From assembly GCF_027942865.1 (NCBI RefSeq), contig NC_134514.1, positions 16,787,965 to 16,851,964 on the forward strand: 64,000 bases of DNA, in the 5' to 3' direction. Position 1 is the stretch's first letter, and every line of letters starts with the position of its first letter. This document shows, in pieces, positions 48,901-61,400 of this stretch. Source of the stretch: Odontesthes bonariensis. Taxonomy: Eukaryota; Chordata; Actinopteri; Atheriniformes; Atherinopsidae. Both the position numbers and the translations under genes were made by a program. The notes under the pieces are model-generated. The model saw only the letters and a program-made list of their open reading frames with translations. It was not told the DNA's origin and did no database searches.

Positions 48901-50378
48901 TTGTTGAGGGTACTAATTTCTGGAGACACTAAATCCACAGACTGGGAAAATCTTCATGTTTAACACCACTGTAAGTGTGACATTTTCTTTGGTTTGAATA
49001 GTACATTCCAAACAGATTTTCAAAGAGAATGAATACTTCTAACTTTCGATCTTGACATTTTAATGAAGCACATAGGTTAAAGTTTATTTCATACACGGTT
49101 AAAATATATTATTATTTCTATTCCAGGGTCCCAAGAGAACAAGATCCTACAGGCTTTGATGATGCCCTCTTTTACTTCGGAATCATTTAATTACTATTTC
49201 CCATTACATTTTGTGACATCACCACAATAAAACCTCCAAATTATGTCTTTATATGAAAAATTCTTTGTAAAGCCATAAGAGTGTTAATCTTCAGCCAGGT
49301 CCTTTGTCACAACTTCAAACTTGACGGTCAAAGCTAATGCTGTGTTTTGAATGATATGAAAGTGAAGATCAAATTTGTTGCTTCATAGATTATTCCTACA
49401 TTTACAAAACACACACCTGCATGTGAGTGCATGTCACGCGTGGCCTTTTCAAATATTGGTTGTTCAAGAGGTAACACAGAGGAAGGTAGCTTCTTTTTAC
49501 TTTGTTTATGGTTGAGCACACAGCTGACAATGAAAGATAAAAACCTGTTTAAGTTAGAATGATATGACAGAAGAGGTCCCATACCTGCTTCTTATCTACA
49601 GCTCTGTTGCACAATAAAACTCTTTCCCATTGAGGGCTGCAGTTAATACTTAACTTGAGTTATGTCAGAACTTCACATGTTGTCATTAAGACTCAGAGGT
49701 AAATATTTTGGATTTGTGTTCTCTTTGGTTCAGACACTAACCAGATGCAGCATACTTCTTGATAAGGAGAACATCTGCTGTTAGCTGAGTGTCTCAAGTT
49801 GCCTGCACTGTACTCGGTTTCGGTGCTTATTGCCAAATTGTATCTAGGGCATGAAAAGTAGTCCTTCCCCTTTAAAGACAGTGATATTGCTGATGAAACC
49901 AGAGCACAGGCGTCCAAGCTTTAGGGTCTAATATAATAAGGTTTTGATTTCCAAGAGGAACAGCTTTTTAAATGTTTTTTTTTCTTTTCTCAGTTGATCA
50001 AATTCCCTGTTTGAATCCAACTGAATGGCTGATGTCACTTGCAGTAGCTGTGATTGGCTCACAGCTGCAGCCCACTCTGCCGATGTTATCTGATTGGCCT
50101 CCAGAGACGTACATTGTTCTCCGTGTTGCAGTGGCTCATATGTGTAGTGACCTCATTTACTCTGGGACATATGTGAATATATTCTTCTTTGTTCTTCCTT
50201 GTCTTTTTCTCCTTTGTGCTTGTTTCTATCATTCCATCCTGTGCTTTGTTAATTCTTTCTGCTGTCTCTATCACTTGCTTATCAGTTTATTTTGCTGGCG
50301 TTCCCTCTTTCTCTGCTTGATTGCTGACAGCCTGTGGTGCTTTGATCTCTCATGTGGAGGAGATAAGACTGTAGTCCG

Positions 50379-50402
50379 GTGTGTGTGTGTGTGTGTGTGT
50401 GT
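50379..50402. repeat. (GT)n microsatellite
   Basis: About 12 GT units. Confidence 0.93.
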
Positions 50403-53400
50403 CTTTGTGTATCTACATGTTTCAACACACATTTATAACCCATTTTTCCACGTCCTTGCAAATCCAACTACTCTCAGTTTGAGTGATTTCCACAGACACC
50501 CCAAAGATACCCCAGATAACATGAGTGATTCATATCGATCACAAACTGACTTGTAGTTTCCAAATATCCATATAGAACTGACATTATCAAAAAAAGCACT
50601 TTATCCCCTTGAAGTAAACAAAAGAAACAGTCCACATGTTTAATGTTCACTGATAATGTCGGAGATAAAAGGTGATTATTTACCTGCCCCTGTGACTCAT
50701 TAGTCCCATTGGCATTGGCCAGCTCAGTAGGACTATCGGACCAAAGCGTTCCTCATTGCAAAGCAAACACAGATAATGTTGTTCCACACACTGACTGAGC
50801 TTGTGGTCATAAATTTGAAGTTAAAACTGCCTCTTCAAAGAAAAAGGAAGGAAATTTGTTTTGGAACATAAGGAACTTTGTTCAAGAAACAGGGCTTAAA
50901 CTCTAGTTTAAGAGGAAATCATCTCATTATTATTGTAGAAAAGAAGTTTGGTTGATGGTTGGGTATGGAAAACATCAGGAAATAACACGGGGTACCTTTG
51001 TTTGACACCACCATGTAAACAGTATTTTTTGATCACCTTAACCTTAAGAACATCATGATCAAGTAAGCAATAATTGAATGAAGTCATATGGAGTATGCCG
51101 ATTTTGATGTTGTCATGTGAACACTTTCATCAAAATATCACATCCTACTCGAGTTTTAATGGCATCTTGTGACACAAGCTACTGCTTTACAATGCAATTC
51201 GATGCTCTTAATTTGCCAGGCCTGCTTAGTGTAAGCAATTCTGGGCTTGTTTGTAAGAAAATCTTTGGTTGTTTGGGCTTGTTTTAAATCATCGGGTTGC
51301 TTGTTTCTGTCATAAGATGTGGCAACAATTGCTCCAGCAGCAGGGTCAGTGGAGAACAGGAAGACTGGACTTTCGGGGAAACTGACAAACCCAAGTAGGC
51401 TAATGCTCTGTGTTTTGAGGGATGTGTATATGTTTAACACTTTGGATGGGCGCACATATTCCAGTTGCTTAGGGCGATGAGTCATGTGGGCAGGAGTCAT
51501 TAATCGGGGTATACATCTAAACAGGAAAGTGAATGGAATAACCTCTCTGCAACTCGTGTAAACACTGTGATCTGCTGGATACTGTCTAGTTTAGAATAAA
51601 CTCAATAGTTAGATACTTCTGTTCTTGTACACATAGCCATCAATGTGTCTCGGAACGCTTTTTGACCACAGTAGATCTAGTGCTGGTTCGGAGCACATCT
51701 CAAATCTCTAACTGATCCTTTCACATTAACTAACCAAAGAATAGCCTCTTGGCCATGAAAACTAATCCAGAGTGACACCTACTCTTTGCTGGCCTAGAAG
51801 GAGGGGCATGGATGGGATTACTCTGGTCAACAACACCATCTTACACTTGTCAACACCCATTTAAAAATAAGTCAGAGTACTGTCTTGTTGGCCTGACAGA
51901 AGAAGAAATTAAAAACAGGAATTTAGTAAGGCTCTGTTATCAAAGCAGCAGTGCAAAGTCAATGTGGTTCGTAGTTGTCTTAGTTTTCCAATGTTGTCAT
52001 TCATAAATGCTACTACAAACAGGGATATAAATGCTCGCGGGCAATATTGAAAGGTATAATGACAGCAAAACTGACAATAAAAGAGAAAAAAAAATCTGTT
52101 TTCTCACACTGTGGTCCTCGACACTGGTTTAGAAAAAAATCCCAGGGGGCTTTGAATTAAACTAAATGGGTGTTCATATTGTTCAAATTTGCTGTTATCA
52201 GTTGTGTTAACCATACCAGTTGAGGTCCTTCAAGGCTGTGCCATTGATTTAGTGTCTACATGCGCAAAGCGATTAGGACCAATGGACGAGTAATTAATCC
52301 ACAATATAACGTAGTGAAGTGGATGGCACCAATTCTCTTCTCAAAACTAGCATCTATTCCATTCTTCTTCTCCTCGTCTTCGTAGTCAAGTATATTGTTT
52401 TTCTCAGTGGTGCTTGATCAAGGTGCATACATGGTCGACTCACTCAGTCTGACTGGTTTCAAACAGAGGGATCCGGTGGACTCCTACTGATTGGTGCAGA
52501 TCACCTATACACATCGCTCAGGGCATGTGGCCTTATGGACATGGAAACTTTGAAAGGGACATTTAGCGAAACATCTTGATGAAAATCAAAACATTATACT
52601 TCAACTTTTTAAACCATTTAGTTGTTATAGCGAGCAATTCTCTCAATCAAATGCGATGACAAATATATGTGTTAGTTTAATTTGAAGATTTTGCATAGTC
52701 TTTCAACTTAAAACTCTAATGGAAACACCAGTGCAGGTTCATGGGATTGTTTTCTTTCTCCCAGTTTTCCTCCCATTCTCATTTCTTCATCTCACCCTGG
52801 ATCATCAAAGATATACAGTTTATCTCATGTTGAAAATTTTCTGAGGCTGGGAACTGTTACATTGCAACATCATTTGTTTTAAACTGTTTAAATTGAATAA
52901 GTGGATGAGCTTGAATAAAATGAAAGCAGTGTCTATCTCAGTTCTTGGCACCTGATCAACACATATGCTCTCCTGCTCAGTCCGAGCAGAGATGCATCTT
53001 GACGGGAAAATAACCTCTCATGGCCAGGGACGCTCTGTTCTCTTCTCTGTTCTTACGTGCTTACCGACACACACATATGAAATTTGGATCAGGAACCGCA
53101 GCGGCTTTAGCGCTGTGAGCTCGGACTAAGCCAGCTGTTGGCAGTTACGGGGCCAGTTATGTAAGCATGTCGCTTTTTCCCTATGCAGCAGGGCTCTCAA
53201 CTTCATGCCACGCTGTGCCTAAAGCTTTTTTATCAGTAACTGAGATAACACCTGCAGAAGTGCTCCACTTCTCTGTCCCTGTGCAGTGGAGCAATTTTAC
53301 AGCCCACTGGAAAACTGCAGGATTTAACTTGTACATTTGACATACTTTTATTGCTTTGTTGTTTTTTTTCTTTTGCGAGTTATTTGATTTGTGACCCTCT

Positions 53401-56400
53401 TGCTCTCTTTATCCTCTTCACTTTTGGCAAATGTTCTCTGGCCTTTCTTTGTGTTCTTCCACACCCACGCTCTCATTTATACACTCTCTCCAGAGTAGTC
53501 CTTTATCCCACTTCTGAATATCTGCATTCATTTTTCCAATTGAATAAGAAAAACAATGGCTCATTCATCACTCCCTTGCCAGCAAAATGGCATTTAACCT
53601 CTCTTTTCTTTTTTCTCCCAGTCCCTTTCTGTTTCTTTTCCACTTACAAGGTTCATAGCAACTCAATTTCAAAATGCCTTAGTCACTCTCTGTTTTATAC
53701 TTTCAAGTCACACTTTCTTGTAAACTATAAATTATTTATCAGTCCACCCTCCGTCACTGCCACCCCAAGTACTAACACACAGTGCTGCGTCTGCCTGATT
53801 TAACAGTCTTTTATTCTCGACAGTGAGCTCACACTAAAGCTGTGTTTGTCCACTGAAGTCAAACCCAGCTCTGCCCTCAATGATTGATTGCTGAGTAATC
53901 CCACAGAAACAACACAACACAAAATAAAGTCACTGTTTGAGCATGTGCTGCAGTGAACAGCAGGTAAGGAGCCCCCAGAGACAGATCCCATGATTGACCG
54001 AAACAACAGCAAGTCCTATGATCACCTACTTTCAACAGAGGGTATAAATGCTTCCATTTTTAGTGTTTAATTGCGGAAGCCATTACTGCGATCCAGTAGA
54101 CACAGTGGCCCTAACTAGAGCTGAACTACCCACTGTGACCCTGCAACCTCAGCCCCCAGCAAGCTTTGAAACCTGAGAAAGCAGCCCTGATCTTTGACCT
54201 CCAGCATCCCACCTCCCATGGCAAAAGAAACCCTCTCTTGCTCCCCTTTCGGACAGGATGTGACCTAAAAGAAGAGCTCTGTAGGAGGGCCCTGACCCTA
54301 GACACTGTCCAGACTAAGTGTCTGGACCTAAATGATTTAAAACTGACAAGACCTGGCAACAAGAGTTAAGCCGTTCAGATAAGTGTTTAAGGGAAGATCC
54401 AGTATTTGTAAACCTGGTCCTCATTGTTTTTCTGGTTAGGCCTAAATTATTAACAGGGACAAAAATCTTTAGAATAAGTCTAATATTGAGTGAGTAAAAT
54501 GCAGCAGAAAACTGAACAACACCAACAATGTTGTCCAAAGGTCAGTTCAGTGCTTTGAAGTAAAAAATCATTTGTTTTTACCACTGACAGGCTTACATTG
54601 TAACCAAAGGTAAACACAGAAATGAGCTGCCAAACACAGCCATATTGCAAATGGTATTGACTCCATCCAGGAAACGTGCCAACTGAGAAAATAACAGACA
54701 TTTTCTTCCACACATGCCAGTTTGTTTATATCCGTGAGACTATTGATAGCTTGTCTGAAAGCTTTCAGGTTGGAAGGATAAGATGCCAAGATATATACCT
54801 ATACTATATATATGCATATAACACAAGGATAACCAAATGGTTGTACCGGTTCCTCGTTTTTATCTGTAAAATAAAGCTGCCTGTCTTTGCACCATATATT
54901 TTCTTCTTCAGACATCAAGAGAGCAGTGGGCACATGAAGACCACTCCTTGTATCTTCTTTTAAGACAATCATGGTGTCTCGCTATCTCTGCCTCCATATC
55001 TTCTCTTTGATTAAGCTGCTCGTTTGTGTTAATCGGTATTAATTTGAACTGTTGTCATCGTAATGGTCCACAGGATAATTCACACATTCATAATTTTGTA
55101 CATATGTAAACTTAAGTCAGCATACAAGTTTTAGTTAGGAAATTCTGCAATGCTTGGTCTAATAGTTGTACAAAGCCTACGTTTAACCCCTAGAAACTTT
55201 TAGCTTTTTCTGAATGAAAGCCTTTCTCACACCCTCAGACACTTTCTTTTCAGTGTCCCCTTCCGCCCGGTCTTCACCCTTTCCCATCCTCCCCTTGACA
55301 TTATGAACGTATTCAGTCACTGCCAGTAAAGTTTATAAGAGCAAACTCTCTTTGTAATGCCAACGTGAATCCACATCATCTATTTGCTTTTGTTTCTCTA
55401 TTTAGCCAAGGCTTTTCTCAGAGTGCACCACTGAAAGGTAGTCAAACCCAACCAGTCAATCCAAGCTTGTCTATTGAGCTCAGAAAATGGCTTTGATGCT
55501 TTTGACTGAGGCGTTTTTGTCCAATTCCTTTTCATTTTGGACTGCTGATTCTTTTCTTTGTTGGTCTGCAGAGCATCAGCCAACAAAACATCAGGAAGAG
55601 CTGAGTTGTTAAGAGCAGGGAGACCGTTTGGACACGTTTGGAACGGGGTCATGACGTCTGGTGTGTGTCAGCAGTAAAGCTGCTTTTCCCTCAATAAGGC
55701 CGAGAACAATAGCCTGTGAAAAGATTTCACCGAGTGAGTAATTACAGTTCAATAAAAATAAAATATTTTCATACTCGTGGTCTCGTTTTGGTAGCAGCTA
55801 GACATGTTTGTGATTCAAAATGACAATGAATAAGTACGTCAAACTTGTGTTCCTGGGTTTTCGCTGTCATTATTAACTGACTTTGGTTTCCAATGCTTCA
55901 CAAACAATTTTCAGGTGTTTCCAGTTGTTGACAGACATTCTCCCAACTGTAAAAGCTTAAATAGCCTATCATAATGTCCATGCTCAGTCAGTTGCTATAA
56001 TCACCATATACTGTAACGAGTAAATGTCTTCAACCTTATTCTTACTACAGCAAAAATCACAAAATCACAAAAAGGTATTTTTATGGTATTTGCCCATACA
56101 GTCTTCCACAGGGTGGTGAAGTCCTCCATCTTTTCTACGGAAAGCCTCAGCCGTGCTCTTTTTTACAGTCACATTACTGAACTGTTAACAGTTAACCTAA
56201 TTAGTTTTGAGTTGTTAAAGGGGATTTTTCTTAAGCATTACATAGTTTTTCATTGCATTGTATCTTCGCTCTTATCCTGGTATGAAATACAACAAAAGCA
56301 ACTACATGAAATTAAAAAAAAAATCCGTTTCAACCGCTGATGTATTTTCTTTCCTCTAATTTCAGTTCTAAATAAGGTGAAAATCATTGCATTCTGTTTC

Positions 56401-58433
56401 ACAATTTGCTAGCAGCTATTTTACTTCTGCCTCCCCTGGTTGATGACGGGGGCTGTAAGGTGTTCATTGTCTTAGTCAAGGTTGAACAGTTCACATGGTC
56501 CATGGACACATACTGGCCACCATGGGAACCAAAGTATGCATGTGCGTTCGTGTGTGCGCATGATCTCCTATATGAGACATTTGTCTGATGGGAGTGAACC
56601 TCCGAGAGACGAGGAGGGAGGGAAGGACTGAATGTGTTACAGAAGAAGGGAGGCTCAGAGCAGGGAAGACAGAGTGAGTGTGATGGGAGTGAAAATGAAA
56701 GGGTGAATGGAAAGTGTTGCCATTTTGCCCGCCTGTGGGAAAAATAATCATATGACAGCTGCAGGCCAATTCAAGGGGAAGCTGTATTTATTATTTTTAA
56801 GGTTTCAGTAAAAATGTGGATCCTTTTAGAGGACAAAGTGAGGCTTTATTCCTGCTGCGATTTGAGAGAAGGATGGAGACAGAGAGGGGGAGGCAGAGAA
56901 ACAGAGATTGAATACCTCCTTGCGGCAGCCTCCTAATTGGTCTCATTACTTGCTAACTTCCTGGTGAATGCAGGCCACTCTGACCTCGGCCTTTGAAATA
57001 TAGACCCATGGCGTCTCCACTCTCTGTCAACCAGTGTGTGCCGCTGTGCATGCATATAATTTAGATATCATAATTCACATATCTCATGCACCTCTGTGTT
57101 TTTATGTCTACGAGGGGAAACATTGGGGCATTTGTGAGAGCTAGTGATGATTCATTCCATGTAAATCTGATGCAGCGACAAGATATATTTTCTACGTCCA
57201 GCTACTTAATATGTGTTGGGTTCAGTGGGTCTGAGCCATGGATTAGACAGCCGGGAGCAACAGTTTGTGTCGGTTATTCAGTTTCCCACTTTCATTTATA
57301 TTGATGACTGTTGTCAAAGTGCTCCTTGCTTGGACCTGCTGCAGCAAAGTAGAACAAATGCATCTTCCTCTGTACATGCTTTTCATCAGTTGCAAAAAGA
57401 GCAATGAGTGAGGCAGTTACACTTGTTTACTTCATTTATCTATTTTGTACGGTCACACGTGCGATTAATACTTGTCATTTGCTTTAGTAAAGAAAAAGAA
57501 AAAATACTTGCAGGCTAGTCAGCAACAGAACTGCCGCACAACTGTACAATTTTCACCAAATTATGAACAATTGGCTCAATTATTCACAACATTCTTGTGG
57601 ATCAGGAAATCCATCCATCTTTCCATACATTCACTGCTTTTCTTTTTGTTTCTCCTATTTGTCTGCTCCCCCAAATTCCTCTCTGAAATCTAGCCATTCT
57701 CCCAACCTTCCATTATGTCAATCCGTAGCCTCCGTTTGTGGTAAGAATGAAGTGGAATGGGATGAGGTTCATCACTGTACATATCCCACTCTGTCCTGTC
57801 ATTTTGAAGTATATGCACATATAGATAGTTTTGTCAGCTCAGGTCAGGAGAGTTGAGATAGAGTTATGCGCAGTAATCCCTGTCATGGTGGAGAGGTGGA
57901 ACAAGGGCAAAGGAAAAAGAAAAATTGTTGTAGAACCAGATAACTTATTCTAAAATTGCAAAGTATGCTTTTTGCTTGGCAGAAGGTGCCGTCTGAGTTC
58001 CTGTGCAGTTGTTTTTTTGGAGAACGATAGTTTGAGGGAAACCTATTCCAAACAGCTATTCCAACACAAGAAAATGTTATGGTCTTGTTTCAGTATTGAT
58101 TAAGAAAACCTATAATGTCTCTTCTTTCAAAGTTTGAGCAGGTCACAATTGAAAGCACATGTGGAAAAAAATGTGGCTGCTTTCAGTCAAGGAACCAATG
58201 GTGCAGACTACACTCTTATAGCACCTATGTGGCTGTATTATGGATAAGCAAGTAGAAGCTATGGTATCAGAGGCAAAAAGCAGCAACTCAGCAGCTCCCT
58301 GTAAAAGGATTACCTGCTGGATTCACACACAGGCTCACACACATACACAGAGCTGAAGAGAAGAGTATGGACCATGTCCATGTCTACAATCATTTGTACA
58401 ACCCATCAAAACCCAATAAATACGATTTTTTTT

Positions 58434-58454
58434 GGGGGGGGGGGGGGGGGGGGG
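58434..58454. repeat. G21 homopolymer
   Basis: A run of about 21 G preceded by a T run (attttttttgg...). Such runs are rare, prone to slippage and length error, and can form G-quadruplexes. Confidence 0.9.
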
Positions 58455-61400
58455 TTTGCAGTGAATTGAATGTCCATTACCTCTGTATTGTAAGGTTAAT
58501 TCCTGATTGCAAGATTCACTATTCTAATGCTAAGATCGACCATGACCGCACTCATTTATCAAAATGAGTGTGGCCATTAACACAACGTAGTAATTGCCGA
58601 CTTTATCTGATCTTGGATTAGTTTTATTGCAGGGAGCAGTGGAACAACTAGGAGCACCCGCAGTGAATAAGGAGTTACAGGTGACAGGCTGCACGTCTCC
58701 TCACTGAGGTGACCCATGAGTTTTACTGTGTCCTGCGACTCAGTGGAAAACTACTGACCCAGGGTACAGCAAACATTCAGCGCACAGTCACACTGACCAA
58801 CGTTTTACTCCTTTACTTAAAGCACAAGTTTAGAAAAGACATATTACCTCAGTTTTAAAGTTCTGTTGCAAATTAAAACAAGATCAGTCCAGACAGCTTG
58901 CTGTGTAAAATAAAATCCTTGATATCAAAAATTAACTTCTAAGTAGGGACAAGCCTCACCTCGAATAAAGTTTTTAAGGACAATCAGTCCATACCTTTTT
59001 GAGTTATCCTGTTAACAAACAGACTATGGAACAGCCCAAACCAACCACAGAAACAACTCGGCAAAGTTAATGATATAAAAGTGCTTTTGTGTCTGCATCA
59101 GCCACGCTTTGTGCCAGTCCACTACAGCTTTACTTCTCTGGAACTGCAATTTTTTAAAAGAAAAATATCAGTAGACTGTCTGTTGTTGTAGACAGTCCCT
59201 TTGCTTGTCCAATTATGCAGTTTGTGGCTCATTTTCTCTCATTACATTGACATACTCATTTCCCAGTTTGCCTTGACAGCGGGTTTTTAATCTTCACATA
59301 TCTCCTCTCTCATTCATTGAGAACACACCTATTCTGTCTACTCCTTCTCTCTCATTACGGCGTCCTGCCACTCTGTACACTCATCTGTTGCAGAAAATGA
59401 ATGTTTGCCCGGTGACTGCATTTGCCAGCTGCTGCAGATGTCTCAGAGGGCCTATAGATAGACACACTCTAGGCTGCGAATCAGCATCTGACTACAAGCA
59501 CACACACACACATACAGTTGAAATGTGGCAAAGTCAGCACTGGCAACAAAATATAGACAGATTTAAGGCTGCTATTTAAAAATGAATGCACGAGTGCATG
59601 CTTACATGATGTGACGCTATGTTTTTATAACTCAACAGTTCAGTGTTGCAAAACATAAGTCTTTACAGTGCAGCATATCAAATTCCATAGTAACCTGATT
59701 GTTATAATTAGTATCATGTTTCCACTGGGTGAGTTAAAGTTAGGCTGGCTCTCTGTTATTCATGGAAAACCTGAGTCCAAGTGACGCCTGATATCTGTTT
59801 AAACAGTGCTGTCATCACGGCGTCTGTCTGCTTTTCCATCTGGACATGCATGAATAACAATGTGTCTTCATCACACCAACGTAGCTCATCATCACTTATT
59901 TTAAATTCTAAGCTCCAAGCAACCAGCCGATGCTTCAGAGTGTGGGGACAACGATCCAGAGAAGGAATGCACTCTCCTATGTGTTATTCAAGAAACACGG
60001 GCAGGATGCTATTTCTAGAAATATCCTATTCAGTGTTTTTAGATGTTTGAACGAGTGTTTTGTTTTATTTCGTGTAAGTGGGCCACACATGGGAGTGTTC
60101 AGGGGTCAGCTAGTGGGAGCAAGAAGCGTGTTGACAAATAGGAAAGAGTGTATCTGTGTCTTTGTCAAAGAGCCTTATTGATGTGATATGTGAGTGTATT
60201 TGCAGACACACAAGAGATGGCATTCTTCTAAACCAGCATGTAACAGTGTAGTGTATGTCCACCCTTGTGCATCACTCTGTCCTTCCATCGCCCCCCCTCA
60301 TTGTGTAACCCACCCCAAACTTCATTGTAATGTGCTGTCCTTCCAAGCACACTCCCCAGTGAACAATAGACTGACTGACAACCACCCAGGCACCCAACCC
60401 ACAAACCTTTGAAAGAAAAATCTGAAATGCTGTACTTATTGTACACATTTTGCACCAGACTTCACCCTGTCTCCCCTATCCAATAAGTGCACTCACAGCT
60501 GCCACAGACCCCACCGACGAGAGATTAAATCAGACACTAGTAACACCCAGTGACATAAATATAAAAGGATAAACAGACCTGACAAGCTGCTGGATGAGGC
60601 TGATGTGTTATATAAAGTCAGTGGCCTATTTAAGAAAATGATTCAACTGCTGTCACGACTCATCTCCTCAAATTAGACATGCAACCACAGCAACTTAGAA
60701 TTTAGAAAATATAGAAAAGAGAACCGTAGTGATACTAAAACAGAGCTGTTGTGCTTTCATTCAGTTTTACTTTTGTCCCTTCTTTTCTAAGGTAAGATGC
60801 AAACTTGATTTGCAATGCAAGTAGCATCAGTCGGATTAACATGTGCGTGTGTACATACCAATCTCACACATTTAAAGGTTATTCAAAAAATACACACACA
60901 TACAGTGCTACATTGCCTCTGTTTGGTCAAAGTGATCGAGCAAAGACGAACAACAGCAGACTTAGTGTGATCTATGAGTGAAGAGGGCATTTTGTATGTT
61001 TTTTTTGAGTGTGTGCACCTCTGAGCTGATGGAAAGTGGGCAGGGTGGGATGAGTGTTGCTTTATGGCCTGTTGATTGACAGAAGCCCTGAGGCTGCAGA
61101 CAGAGAGGATGACATAACCGGGGGATGTAGAAAAAGTAGATGATGGGCACAATGGTGCAACTTCAGGCAAGACACCCGGAGCTTGGGGGTGGAAAAAGGA
61201 GTGTTTAAAGAAAGGAGACAGAGTAGGATACAAGGGGTAGGGGAACAGACAAGAGAGGACAGAGGGTAGAGATAAGGAGGTGGGAGGTGAGATAGAGTGA
61301 AAAAAAAACTGTGTGGAAAGTTGGGTTGAGAGTGTTGAAAAGAAGAAGAGGAGCAGGGGGAGGTGTTATCGTAAATCTTCTGTTAGTGAAAGAGGCAAAG

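Noticed and set aside
49972-50556. 194-codon hydrophobic frame on the plus strand
   Set aside because: TTT/CTT-rich composition, reads through a GT repeat, no domain, no splice partners. Chance frame.
53351-53803. 150-codon hydrophobic frame
   Set aside because: Composition-driven (T- and C-rich strand), no family resemblance, no splice context.
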